Shown in pieces: positions 32,222-41,060 of a stretch of DNA of 64,000 nt. Position 1 is the stretch's first letter, and each line of letters starts with the position of its first letter. The notes beneath the pieces were generated by a model that was not told the DNA's origin, did not search any database, and saw nothing but the letters and a program-made list of their open reading frames with translations. The position numbers and the translations under genes were made by a program. The stretch comes from JAFEBO01 sp036392375 (GTDB taxonomy: Bacteria; Planctomycetota; Phycisphaerae; Phycisphaerales; UBA1924): assembly GCA_036392375.1 (NCBI GenBank), contig DASVYC010000083.1, forward strand, positions 1 to 64,000, in the 5' to 3' direction.

Positions 32222-33270
32222 ATATCCCCCTTCCGGCGTGCGAAGCCAGCTCCAGCGGCGGCCAGGAAGCCGCCTCGGACGGCCATCGGCCGCAGCGTCG
32301 AGGGCACCTCGGCGATGTCCGCGAGCGCACAGGCGCTGGCGTCGAGCGAAGTCACGGCGCCCAAGAGATCCGCGATCGGCTCGGCCTCGGGTCCGTCGGA
32401 GGTGATCAGCATGCGCGCCACCTCACGCCCGCCGAAGCGACGCCCCACGTACGCGCACGCGGTCTGAATCTCCTCGATCAGGCCTGATCCGAAACGGTCG
32501 AGAGAGGCCCGGACGGCGGCCCGGGTTGCCTCGTCGAGCTGCAGCACTCCGGCGTGACCGAGCAGTTCGCTCAGCACCGACGCGACGTCGCCGCTCTCCA
32601 CGCCCGACACCTCGGCGGCCTCGCGATACAGCCGATGGAGGTCGCCGCCCTCGAGGGCGCGGTCAAGGACGATCGTGTTCTTTTGCACGCCCAGCACACG
32701 CGAGCCGCGCAGCCGCAGCGAGACCACGAGCGTGATCGCGCCCTCCCCGGCCAGTCTGGGCAGGCACGCCCGCGCCAACGCGGTTTCCCGAGGCTCGACG
32801 CGCCGGACATCGAGGCCCGCCTGGTCGAACGCGGCGATGATCGTGTTGCTTGTCTCGTACGAGCACGCCGCCGCCATGCAGGTGGCGGCCCCCGCCTGCC
32901 GGGCCGGCACCGGGATCTCCCACACCGCCACTTCCAGGGCGTTGGGGTCGGTCTTGTACGCGCGGCCCAGCTCCGCCGCGGCAAGCTGCCGCACCGGCGC
33001 GCCCGAGCTCAGCGGCGGCAGCTCCATCTCGGTCGCCATCACCTGCTCGGGGCCCAGGCAGACCGCGAGCCGCACGCCCGCGAAGCCGCGCCGACGCATG
33101 ACGCCCGCGATGCGGGCCGCTTCTGCCTCCAGGGGTGAATTCTCGTCGAGGCGATCGAACTCCGCCAGCGCGTGCAGCATCGCCTTCGCGCCCTCGAAGC
33201 GGAGCTGCGCCAGCCGCACGCTCCGCGGGCTGATCTCGATACCGGTCATGCCATAGCGCGGGCTGATCAT
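32215..33270 (-). CDS. PilM-like actin-fold pilus assembly protein
   Basis: 351 residues. The N-terminus has the PilM pattern GIEISPRSVRLAQLRFEG, and the fold is that of an FtsA/actin-like ATPase (RLAVCLGPEQVMATEMELPP, SVLSELLGHAG, LIEEIQTACAYVGRRFGG). The nucleotide-binding loops are not strongly conserved, so ATP binding is uncertain. PilM normally forms a cytoplasmic ring that binds the PilN tail. It overlaps the GspF gene by 4 bases and the pilN gene by 7, confirming an operon. Confidence 0.78.
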   Translation of the reverse strand: MISPRYGMTGIEISPRSVRLAQLRFEGAKAMLHALAEFDRLDENSPLEAEAARIAGVMRRRGFAGVRLAVCLGPEQVMATEMELPPLSSGAPVRQLAAAELGRAYKTDPNALEVAVWEIPVPARQAGAATCMAAACSYETSNTIIAAFDQAGLDVRRVEPRETALARACLPRLAGEGAITLVVSLRLRGSRVLGVQKNTIVLDRALEGGDLHRLYREAAEVSGVESGDVASVLSELLGHAGVLQLDEATRAAVRASLDRFGSGLIEEIQTACAYVGRRFGGREVARMLITSDGPEAEPIADLLGAVTSLDASACALADIAEVPSTLRPMAVRGGFLAAAGAGFARRKGDMC

Positions 33271-34496
33271 GGTGCCGTCCCCCCGCCCGCGCTGGCGGCC
33301 AGATCGAACAGCGGCAGGAACATGCTGATCGCGATGCCGCCCACCAGCAACCCGACGATGCCGAGCACCACCGGCTCAAGGATCGTCGAGAGCAGCTTCA
33401 GGAACTGCTCGTTATCCTCGTCGAGGAACTCAGCGATCTGCAGCAACACGGGACCGACGCGGCCGGCGCGCTCACCGCTCGAGATCGCCGCCGTCACGCC
33501 CACGTCCACCAGGGCCTCGTCCGCCAGCGAATCGGCCAGCGGCTGACCGCGCTCCACCGCGGCCTCGGCCGAGGCGAGAAGCTCGGCGTATGGCTTGCAG
33601 GAGATCGACTCGCGCGTCAGCTTGATCGCTTCCAGGAGCGGCACCCGTGCATCGACCAGCGTCCCGAGCAGGCGGCAGAACGACGCCACCGCGAAGCTCC
33701 GACGCATCGGGCCGATCCGCGGCGCGCGGACGAGGTAGGCATCGATCATGCCGATGCCCCGGGGAGAGGCAACAAAGCGGTGCACGCCGAATGCAAGGCC
33801 CGCCGCCGCGGGCACGACGAACATCCACTGCGCCCGCAGCACGTCACCGATCCACATGAGGAGCTTGGTCGTCGGCGGCAGCGGGGTCTGGAGCGATCGG
33901 AACATCTCTGCAAACTGAGGCAGCACCGCGACGAGCAGCGCGATGACCACGCAGAACGAGACCGTGATCAGGATCACCGGGTAGGTCAGCGTGCCGACAA
34001 TCTGGCGCCGCACCGTGAGCTGGCGACGGACCAGGACCGCGAGCGATCCGAGCATCTTGTCGAGCATGCCGGCGGCCTCGCCCGCCGCGACCATGCTGCG
34101 GGCCACGGAGTCGAACGTTCGTGGGTCCGACGACATGGCGGCCGCGAGGGACTCACCCTCTTCCACGCGTTTTCGGAGCTCGGCGATCGTCGCGCGGAGC
34201 GAGGGTGCCTTGGTTTGCTTCTCGACCACAATGAGCGCCTGCAGGAGCGGCGTCTTGGTCGCCATCAGCACCGAGAGCTGGCGGTAGAACTGGCTGATGT
34301 CCTGCAGACCGGACTTGCCGCTGCCGCGTACCAGCGCCGCCGCCGCCGCGGCGCCGGGGGCGTCCTGGGCCTGCACGCTGGTGGTGAACACGCCGCGCTT
34401 GCGCAGCGCTTCAATCGCCTCGGCGGCGCCCGACGCGTCCACCGTCCCGCTCACGGGCTTGCCCGCGGCGTCAAAGCCGGAGTACACAAAGCTCAT
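33267..34496 (-). CDS. GspF/PilC-type inner-membrane platform protein
   Basis: 409 residues. The N-terminus (FVYSGFDAAGKPVSGTVDA) and two T2SSF repeats are clear: the first near ISQFYRQLSVLMATKTPLLQ, the second near ASFCRLLGTLVDARVPLLEA. Three membrane helices include VILITVSFCVVIALLVAVLP and ILEPVVLGIVGLLVGGIAIS. The conserved TRESISCKPY and SSGERAGRVG segments match PilC/GspF. This is the static platform on which the ATPase turns. It overlaps both neighbours by 4 bases (ATGA). Confidence 0.92.
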   Translation of the reverse strand: MSFVYSGFDAAGKPVSGTVDASGAAEAIEALRKRGVFTTSVQAQDAPGAAAAAALVRGSGKSGLQDISQFYRQLSVLMATKTPLLQALIVVEKQTKAPSLRATIAELRKRVEEGESLAAAMSSDPRTFDSVARSMVAAGEAAGMLDKMLGSLAVLVRRQLTVRRQIVGTLTYPVILITVSFCVVIALLVAVLPQFAEMFRSLQTPLPPTTKLLMWIGDVLRAQWMFVVPAAAGLAFGVHRFVASPRGIGMIDAYLVRAPRIGPMRRSFAVASFCRLLGTLVDARVPLLEAIKLTRESISCKPYAELLASAEAAVERGQPLADSLADEALVDVGVTAAISSGERAGRVGPVLLQIAEFLDEDNEQFLKLLSTILEPVVLGIVGLLVGGIAISMFLPLFDLAASAGGGTAP

Positions 34497-36241
34497 GCCG
34501 CGGCCCTCGCTTTCGCCGCCGGCGCCGCGCCCTCATCGTCCACGTGGGTGACGCGGATGATCTCTTCCAGGCTGGTCTTGCCGTCCATCGCGAGCAGCAC
34601 GCCTTCCTGGCGCAGTGTCAGGAAGCCGTCCTTGGCGAGCTGGGCCCGCAGTTCGTGCGTCGCCGATCCCGCGTAGATGAGCCGCTTGAGCGAGGGCGAG
34701 ACTTCCATCACTTCGTAGACGCCCAACCGGCCCTTGAACCCCGTGTCGTGACACGCGCGGCAGCCCTCACCCTTGCGGAACGGACGACCGACCTGATCGT
34801 GCAGACCGGCGTCGGCGAGCACGTCCTCGGCGGGGTAGTACTTCGTCGCGCACGCCTGGCAGATCGTGCGCGCCAGGCGCTGCGCCACCACGCCGTTGAG
34901 CGCGCTGGAGATGAGGTACTTCTCGATCGACATGTCCGACAGACGCGCGACCGTGCTGGGGGCGTCGTTGGTGTGCAGCGTCGCGAGCACCAGGTGGCCC
35001 GTCAACGCGGCCTGCACCGCGACGCGAGCGGTCTCCTGATCTCGGATCTCGCCCACCATGATCACGTCCGGATCCTGGCGGAGGATGCTGCGCAGGGCCC
35101 GCGCGAAGTTGAACCCGATCGGTTCGTTGGTCTGGATCTGGTTGATCAGGTCGAGCTGGTACTCGACGGGGTCTTCAACGGTCAGGATGTTCACGTCGGG
35201 GCTGCGCAACAGATCCAGCGCCGAGTACAGCGTCGTGGTCTTGCCGCTGCCGGTGGGGCCGGTGACCAGCACCAGCCCGTGCGGGCGCTCGAGCATGTGT
35301 GTGAAGACCGCGAGCGCCTCGGCCCGGAAGCCCAGGTCGCTCATCCGCACCCGCAGGTTCGACTTGTCGAGCACGCGCACCACGATCTTCTCGCCCAGGA
35401 GCGTCGGCATCGAGGACACGCGCAGGTCGATGTCGCGGCCCTCCGCCACGATCCGCACGCGGCCCTCCTGCGGCAGGCGCTTCTCGGCGATGTCCATCTT
35501 GCCGATGACCTTCACACGCGACACGATCGACGCGTGCATGCCCGGCGGCGGTTTCATCAGATCGCGCAGCACGCCGTCCACGCGGTAGCGGATGCGGGTG
35601 CCCTTCTTGTCCGGCTCGATGTGGATGTCGCTCGCCCCGTCGCGCACCGCGGTCAGCAACGCGACGTTCACGAGATTGATAATGGGGCTGCCCGCGACCA
35701 GCTTGTCGAGGTCGGTAGCGGGTCCTTCGTCGACGCTCTCACGCTCCACGACCTCGAGGTCGGACTCGGACAGCGAGGTCAGGAACGCGTCCACGTTCAC
35801 GTCCCCGCCGGAGTACTTCTTGACGAACTCCAGGATGTTGGCCTCGAGCGCCAGCACCGCACGTATCTTGCACGACGTAATCGTCCGCAGGCGATCGATG
35901 GTTGGCAGGCTCTGGGGCTCGGCCATCGCCACGGTCAGGGTGTCGCGCACCTTGAACAGCGGGACGGCCCGCAGACGCTCGCACTCTTCGGCGCCCACCA
36001 GCTTGAAGACCTGGGGATCGATCAGGCCGTGACGAAGATGCACGCAGCAAACACCCAGCGTCCGCGCCAGGGTTTCCAGGAAGACCTGCGGCGTGATGAC
36101 GCCCTGCTCGATCAGGAGCTCGCCCAGCATCCGGTTCGTCCGGGCTTGCTCCGCCAGCGCACGCGAGAGCTGCTGCTCGTTGATCGCGCCCTCGCGGAGC
36201 AGCAGGTCGCCCAGACGAACTCGCGCCGCTTCGCCGCTCAC
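34493..36241 (-). CDS. GspE/PilB-type assembly ATPase with MshEN domain
   Basis: 582 residues. The N-terminus carries two MshEN motifs, RLGDLLLREGAINEQQL and MLGELLIEQGVITPQ, the type that binds cyclic di-GMP in MshE. The ATPase core has GPTGSGKTTTLYSALD (Walker A), an Asp box in ILTVEDPVEYQL, a Walker B-like region DPDVIMVGEIRDQETA and a His box (TGHLVLATLHTNDAPS). Four cysteines (CQACATKYY, CRACHDTGF) form the zinc site of assembly ATPases. Both ends overlap neighbours by 4 bases. It would power pseudopilus or pilus growth and could be tuned directly by cyclic di-GMP. Confidence 0.93.
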   Translation of the reverse strand: MSGEAARVRLGDLLLREGAINEQQLSRALAEQARTNRMLGELLIEQGVITPQVFLETLARTLGVCCVHLRHGLIDPQVFKLVGAEECERLRAVPLFKVRDTLTVAMAEPQSLPTIDRLRTITSCKIRAVLALEANILEFVKKYSGGDVNVDAFLTSLSESDLEVVERESVDEGPATDLDKLVAGSPIINLVNVALLTAVRDGASDIHIEPDKKGTRIRYRVDGVLRDLMKPPPGMHASIVSRVKVIGKMDIAEKRLPQEGRVRIVAEGRDIDLRVSSMPTLLGEKIVVRVLDKSNLRVRMSDLGFRAEALAVFTHMLERPHGLVLVTGPTGSGKTTTLYSALDLLRSPDVNILTVEDPVEYQLDLINQIQTNEPIGFNFARALRSILRQDPDVIMVGEIRDQETARVAVQAALTGHLVLATLHTNDAPSTVARLSDMSIEKYLISSALNGVVAQRLARTICQACATKYYPAEDVLADAGLHDQVGRPFRKGEGCRACHDTGFKGRLGVYEVMEVSPSLKRLIYAGSATHELRAQLAKDGFLTLRQEGVLLAMDGKTSLEEIIRVTHVDDEGAAPAAKARAAA

Positions 36242-36579
36242 AGGAAGCTCCTGACGGCCTCGCCGACGTCCTCGTACACCTCGAACTGATCCGAGAGCTC
36301 GGTGAGCGTCAGGATCTCGCGCACCGTCTCGTTCACGCCGCAGATCTTGAGCAACCGCCCCGCGTTGGCCAGCTTCTCCGTCAGGTTGAGCAGCGCCTCG
36401 AGCCCCTGGCTGTCCACGAACGGCGTCGCCGAGAGATCCACCACGCAGCGGCCCATCGAGCCCTGCAGCACCTGCGAGACCTCGTTCTCGAAGCCCGCGG
36501 CGTCGGCCTGGCAGATGGCGCCCTGGGGCGCCACCGCCTTCACCGCTCCGTGTTGCTGCGTTCGGATCTCCACGTGCAC
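36238..36579 (-). CDS. STAS-domain anti-sigma-factor-antagonist-like protein
   Basis: 113 residues, the length of SpoIIAA. The phospho-acceptor loop is FVDSQGLEALLNL with the conserved serine. The fold pattern is complete (VEIRTQQHGAVKAVAPQGAI at the start, ILTLTELSDQFEVYEDVGEA at the end). STAS proteins of this type are switched by a serine kinase and phosphatase. Such a protein inside a secretion operon, overlapping the ATPase gene by 4 bases, is unusual and suggests a regulatory module on the machine. No partner kinase of the HATPase/PP2C class is adjacent, apart from the histidine kinase 32 bases upstream. Confidence 0.9.
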   Translation of the reverse strand: MHVEIRTQQHGAVKAVAPQGAICQADAAGFENEVSQVLQGSMGRCVVDLSATPFVDSQGLEALLNLTEKLANAGRLLKICGVNETVREILTLTELSDQFEVYEDVGEAVRSFL

Positions 36580-36611
36580 GCTCCTGACTCGCGCTGCTGA
36601 ACCACTGCTGG

Positions 36612-38420
36612 CTACGCCGCGTGACGCACCGGCGCGCCCAGCGGCACGCGGATGGTGAATGTCGAGCCCTTGTCCTTGATCGATTCCACCCCGATGTCGC
36701 CGCCGTGCAGCTTCACCACGTCGCGGGCCAGCGCCAGGCCGAGGCCTGTGCCGGTGATCTTGCTCACGCGCGGGTCCTTGGCCCGGTAGAAACGCTCGAA
36801 CACCTTGGCCGCGTCCTCGGGCGACATGCCGATGCCGGTGTCGGCGATCTGCACGATCAGCTCCTTGTCGTCTGCACGCACGCTCACGGTGACGTCGCCC
36901 CCCTCGGGCGTGTACTTCAGGGCGTTGCCGAGGACGTTCGTGATCGCGAGCGTGAGCTTGTCGCGGTCGCCGACCATCGTCGGCAGCTTGGGCGGCATCG
37001 CGAATGTGAGGCGCAGGTTCTTGGCCTTGGCCTGCTGCGTGAAGTCGGCCTGGATCTCCTCGAACACCGGCGCCAGGCGCACATCAGCGGGCGCGAGCTG
37101 CAGCGTGCCCGCCTCGATCTCTGAGATCGAGAGCATGTCGCCCACGATCCGCTCGAGGCGTCGCACCTCCTGGTTCACCACGTTGAGGTTCTGGGCCCGC
37201 TTGGCGGGCTCGAGGTCTGGGGCGTCCAGCAACTCTTCCATGCACAGGCGGATGTTGGTCAGCGGCGTGCGCAGCTCGTGGGTCGCCTGCTCCACAAACG
37301 CGTTGCGCGAGCGATCCGCCACCCGCTGCTGCGTCACGTCCTCGAGGACCAGCATCGCTCCCGCGCCCGTGAGGGTGCGGGCGCTCACCCGCAGGACCGT
37401 CGCCGCGTCGCCCTCGCCCACACGGGTCTCGAAGACCAGGCGGGCCCGGGTGCGGGCCTCGTTGAGCTTCTGCAGCTCCGCGACGGCCGCCGCATCGCTG
37501 AAGCACTCCACCGCGGTTCGCCCGATCAGCTTGTCCCGCGTCGCGCCCAGGAAGATCCCCGCGGCTCCGTTGCAATATCGCACCCGCAGGTCGGCGTCGA
37601 GCCCGATCAGGCCTATCCACAGCGAGTCGGCCACGCGGGCCACCGTCTCGTCGCCGCCGCCGCTGGCTGTCGGGCTGGCGGCCGAGCGCTTCTCACTGGC
37701 ATCTTCCAGCCTGCGGCGGATGCGCAGCGTGACAAGCTCGTCGATCAATCGATTCCAGGCCTCGCCCGTGCCGGCCCCGGTCTCGCGGATGCGCAGCGCC
37801 TTCAGGTCAGCCTCCCCCAGAGCCAGAGCCTGCAGCGCGTCGCCCACCTCACCCAGCGAGCGCGTCCGGCGACGGGTCGCGAGGCCCAGGCCCAGCACCA
37901 CCGCGGCGCACACGCCGCCGCCGGCGAGCACGCTCCACTCCAGTTCGCTGATCGGTGCGCCCGCTTCCGCGGCGTCGATCTCGATCACCACCGGCCCCTT
38001 GCCCGTCACCTCGACCACCGTGCGAGCGCCCTCGCCCGGCATGGTCGAAGACACCGCCGGCCAGCGGGCCGGAAGCTGACTCGCGGTCGCGGCCGATTCG
38101 CGAGCATCGGCGACCACCGTGCCGTCGCCCAGGACCAGCCGCGCAATCGCCAGCCGTTGCGACGCCGCCAGATCCGCCATCAACGCCCGCGCGGCGCCGC
38201 GATCATCGGCCTTGAGCAGCGCGGCGATCTCGCCTTTCACAGCCGCGGCGATCGCCTCGGCCCGAGCGCGAGCGGCGTTGCGAGCGGCGCTCGCCTCGTG
38301 CACGTGCACCCCCCACCACGCGCCGGCGGTCGCGGCGATGATCAACGCCGCGCACGACGCGTACGCCACGCCGATCAGCGCTGGCTCTCGTGGGATGTAC
38401 TGTCGCAGCGATCGACGCAC
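36612..38420 (-). CDS. PAS-containing sensor histidine kinase
   Basis: 602 residues. Two membrane segments (ALIIAATAGAWWGVHV near residues 20-40 and VLAGGGVCAAVVLGLGLATR near 165-185) enclose a small periplasmic sensor domain. A linker precedes a PAS domain (residues about 260-365, GLDADLRVRYCNGAAGIFLG). The kinase has an H-box with His381 (THELRTPLTNIRL), an N-box (VLGNALKYTPEGGDV), DTGIGMSPEDAAKVFERFYR and GTGLGLALARDVVKLHGGDI. The probable partner is the stand-alone receiver at 40013-40408 in the same operon. It autophosphorylates on His and so starts a phosphorelay. Confidence 0.93.
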   Translation of the reverse strand: MRRSLRQYIPREPALIGVAYASCAALIIAATAGAWWGVHVHEASAARNAARARAEAIAAAVKGEIAALLKADDRGAARALMADLAASQRLAIARLVLGDGTVVADARESAATASQLPARWPAVSSTMPGEGARTVVEVTGKGPVVIEIDAAEAGAPISELEWSVLAGGGVCAAVVLGLGLATRRRTRSLGEVGDALQALALGEADLKALRIRETGAGTGEAWNRLIDELVTLRIRRRLEDASEKRSAASPTASGGGDETVARVADSLWIGLIGLDADLRVRYCNGAAGIFLGATRDKLIGRTAVECFSDAAAVAELQKLNEARTRARLVFETRVGEGDAATVLRVSARTLTGAGAMLVLEDVTQQRVADRSRNAFVEQATHELRTPLTNIRLCMEELLDAPDLEPAKRAQNLNVVNQEVRRLERIVGDMLSISEIEAGTLQLAPADVRLAPVFEEIQADFTQQAKAKNLRLTFAMPPKLPTMVGDRDKLTLAITNVLGNALKYTPEGGDVTVSVRADDKELIVQIADTGIGMSPEDAAKVFERFYRAKDPRVSKITGTGLGLALARDVVKLHGGDIGVESIKDKGSTFTIRVPLGAPVRHAA

Positions 38421-38524
38421 GCGCGGCTACTCCGGCCCGCCGTGAGCGGGCACACTTGTGGGTATCTCGCTATCGGTCGGTGATGCCCGCGACTGAACCC
38501 GGCGCTGCCAGCCTGATCCCAGCT

Positions 38525-39970
38525 TCACGCGGCCTGCTGATAGGCAACGCCCGCGGCGACGGCCTGTCGGGCCATGAGCTCGTCGTAGCCCTGCAGGTTA
38601 ATCTTCATGAACGCCGCCGCCACCGCGGGATCGAGCTGGGAGCCGGCGCACCGCGCGATCTCGGCGATCACCTTCTCGCGCGGCATTGCCGGTCGGTACG
38701 CGCGGTTCGAGCTCATGGCATCAAACGTGTCCGCGAGCCCGATAATCCGGGCCGTGAGCGGGATGGCGTCGCCCTTGAGTCCGTGCGGGTAGCCGCGGCC
38801 GTCCACGCGCTCGTGGTGATGCAGCACGCCGCCCAAGGCGTGCTCGAGCAGCACGATGCCCTTGAGGATCCGGTGCCCGGTCTCGGGGTGCAGTTTGATG
38901 AGCGCGAACTCGTCGTCGGTGAGCTTGCCCGCCTTGCACAGCACCCGCTCGGGAACGCCGATCTTGCCCACGTCATGCACCAGGCCGGAGATCCGCACCC
39001 GCTCGGCCTCGTTCTCGGGCAGGCCCATCGCCAGCGCGATCTCGCGTGAGAGATACGCGACGCGTTCGGAGTGACCGCGGGTGTAGGGGTCCTTGGCGTC
39101 GATCGCCGCGGTCAGCGCCTCGAGCGTGCCGATGCTCATCGCACGCTGCTCGCTGAAGCGGGCCATGTTCTCGTGGAAGGTCCCGATGAACTCCGCGACC
39201 GCGTCGAGATACTGCATCTCCGGGCTGGCGATCTCGCCGTTGTCGTTGATCTTGTTGCCGGCGATCAGCAGTCCGATCACGTTGTCGTCGTGCGCGATCG
39301 GGTCGCACACCGCCTCGCACCCCGTGAGCGTCGCCACCGTGCTCTTGCCGGGAACCAGCACCTTGGTCCACTCGTTCTCGAGCAGCGCCGCGGCCTTGTG
39401 CAGGATCGCGGCCTCGACCTCCGCCTGCCGGGGAGCCGAGCCCATCAGAAACACCCTGCCGCGCAGCTCCGGCACGATCCGCGAGTCCTCGCGGAACGCC
39501 ACCGCAACCCACGAGAAGGGCAGCACCTGCTGCACGTTGGCGCAGACAAGGCGGATCTGCTGCACGGGATCAGGCGACGAGGCCACCAGCCGCAGCGTGC
39601 GGAAGAGTGAGTACGTCTCCTCGTACGACTGCATGAGCCGCTGGCTGAAGTTCTCGACCAGTTCACGCAGGTCGGCGCCCTGGCGGCGTTCATCGACGAA
39701 CGACATCACCGCCCGCTCCACGCCGTCTCGAGTCACGCCGGCGCCCAGCCGGACGCACAGCGCGGGCCCCGCGCCGAAGGGCGCGATCAACGCGTGCCCC
39801 TGGCACTCCGAGGTCCCGGTTCTGTTCCACGACCGGGCCGCCGACCGAGCGTTCTCGTCGCCGCTGGGCATGGTGCCGTCGGGTTGCATCACCCACGCGC
39901 TCAAGCCCAGATCCCGGAGCCGTTCGCACGCCCGGACGAGAACCTCGTTCTGCTGCTGCTGCGTCTTCAT
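38525..39970 (-). CDS. HD-GYP cyclic-di-GMP phosphodiesterase
   Basis: 481 residues. A GAF-like sensory domain occupies residues about 120-260 (PDPVQQIRLVCANVQQVLP, and DPIAHDDNVIGLLIAGNKIN). The HD-GYP domain follows: HSERVAYLSREIALAMG, GLVHDVGKIGVPE with the HD pair, and HHERVDGRGYPHGLKGD with the GYP motif. All metal-binding residues appear present. Such enzymes degrade cyclic di-GMP, the opposite activity to the GGDEF protein at 11421. It lies within the operon, 42 bases after the receiver gene and 104 bases before the histidine kinase. Confidence 0.93.
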   Translation of the reverse strand: MKTQQQQNEVLVRACERLRDLGLSAWVMQPDGTMPSGDENARSAARSWNRTGTSECQGHALIAPFGAGPALCVRLGAGVTRDGVERAVMSFVDERRQGADLRELVENFSQRLMQSYEETYSLFRTLRLVASSPDPVQQIRLVCANVQQVLPFSWVAVAFREDSRIVPELRGRVFLMGSAPRQAEVEAAILHKAAALLENEWTKVLVPGKSTVATLTGCEAVCDPIAHDDNVIGLLIAGNKINDNGEIASPEMQYLDAVAEFIGTFHENMARFSEQRAMSIGTLEALTAAIDAKDPYTRGHSERVAYLSREIALAMGLPENEAERVRISGLVHDVGKIGVPERVLCKAGKLTDDEFALIKLHPETGHRILKGIVLLEHALGGVLHHHERVDGRGYPHGLKGDAIPLTARIIGLADTFDAMSSNRAYRPAMPREKVIAEIARCAGSQLDPAVAAAFMKINLQGYDELMARQAVAAGVAYQQAA

Positions 39971-40012
39971 GAATGGGGCCTCGGGCCGTGTGGATGAGAG
40001 GGATGGTGTTCT

Positions 40013-40408
40013 TTACGCCGCCGCTCGCTCGTCGCCTGCCGGTCCGCAGATGTCGAGCACCATGGCCGACAGCTCCTTGGCGCTGAACGGCTTGGGCATC
40101 ACCTGCACGATGTTGGTTTCCTGCAGATCGCGGGGCGAGATGCGATGCCCACGCGCGGTCAGCATCAGGACCGGGATGTCGCGGGTGCGCTCGTCCTGCC
40201 TGAGCCGCTTGGCCATCTCCAGCCCGTCCACGCCGGGCATCTGGTAGTCGCTGATGATCGCCGCCGGCATCGACTCGAGCGCCAGGCGGAAGCCCTCGCC
40301 GCCGTCGGATCCGACCAGCACGGTGTAACCGAGCTCCCGGAATCGTGAGGCAAGCATGAACGTGATCACGGTCTCGTCGTCGCAGATGAGGATGGTTTTT
40401 TCGGCCAT
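40013..40408 (-). CDS. Single-domain response regulator (receiver)
   Basis: 131 residues from ATG 40408; the frame upstream is not coding. It is a stand-alone receiver: ILICDDETVITFMLASRF with the acidic pocket, IISDYQMPGVDGLEM with the phospho-Asp, a Thr in LMLTARG, and Lys in VMPKPFSAKE. No output domain is present. It is the first gene of the minus-strand pilus operon and presumably receives phosphate from the histidine kinase at 36612. The target of such a single domain could be the pilus motor, the HD-GYP protein or the STAS protein. Confidence 0.9.
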   Translation of the reverse strand: MAEKTILICDDETVITFMLASRFRELGYTVLVGSDGGEGFRLALESMPAAIISDYQMPGVDGLEMAKRLRQDERTRDIPVLMLTARGHRISPRDLQETNIVQVMPKPFSAKELSAMVLDICGPAGDERAAA

Positions 40409-40595
40409 AGGGTGGTCCCCCGAACAGCGGTGTATCGGGCAGAATCGCCCCTCTCTTCGCGCCGCCCCCCCGATTTCACACGGCGCATTCACCCCAGAAA
40501 CCGCTTTTCCGGCCAGAGCGGCCGTTCCTGCTCAACAACGGTCACGCAGCGGCCGAAAACCCAGCGTGGGCAACGCACGCTTCGGTCGAGGCGCG

Positions 40596-41060
40596 GTGGC
40601 CGCCCGGACACGATCCGGGCGCGGGTTCTCGCTGCTCGAATTGATCGTGGTGGTCGCGATCGTCGCGATCCTCGGCGCCATCGCGGCTCCGCGTTACTCC
40701 CAGGCCATCCAGCGGTACCGCCTCGAGATGGCCGCCAACCGCGTCGCGGCCGACATCGGCCTCGCCGCCTCCTACGCCCGAGCCCGTGGTTCTGCCGCCA
40801 CTATCTCCTTCGCGGTCTCCACCTCGACGTACTCCATCGCTGGGCTCACCAGCACCGAACGCGCCGGCGAGGCCCACGGCGTCAACCTCTCCCGTGAGCC
40901 CTTTGGCGTCTCCATCAGCAGCGTCGACTTTGCCGGCACCAACACGCTGACCATCAAGGGTTACGGCACACCATCCAGCGGCGGCACCGTCCGCCTCACG
41001 CTGGGCTCGCAGTCCAAGATCGTCTCCGTCGCCGCCACGGGGGAGGTGAGCGTGCAATGA
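40596..41060 (+). CDS. GspH-like minor pseudopilin
   Basis: About 154 residues. The prepilin signature GFSLLELIVVVAIVAIL is unmistakable. GTG 40596 gives a 10-residue basic leader (MAARTRSGRG) and has GAGG 4 bases upstream; GTG 40566 is an alternative, and the frame further upstream is not credible. The mature C-terminal domain is beta-rich (AATISFAVSTSTYSIAGLTS, GTNTLTIKGYGTPSSGG), as in GspH. It is divergent from the receiver gene and overlaps the next gene by 4 bases, so it opens a second, plus-strand operon of minor pseudopilins. Confidence 0.85.
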   Translation: MAARTRSGRGFSLLELIVVVAIVAILGAIAAPRYSQAIQRYRLEMAANRVAADIGLAASYARARGSAATISFAVSTSTYSIAGLTSTERAGEAHGVNLSREPFGVSISSVDFAGTNTLTIKGYGTPSSGGTVRLTLGSQSKIVSVAATGEVSVQ

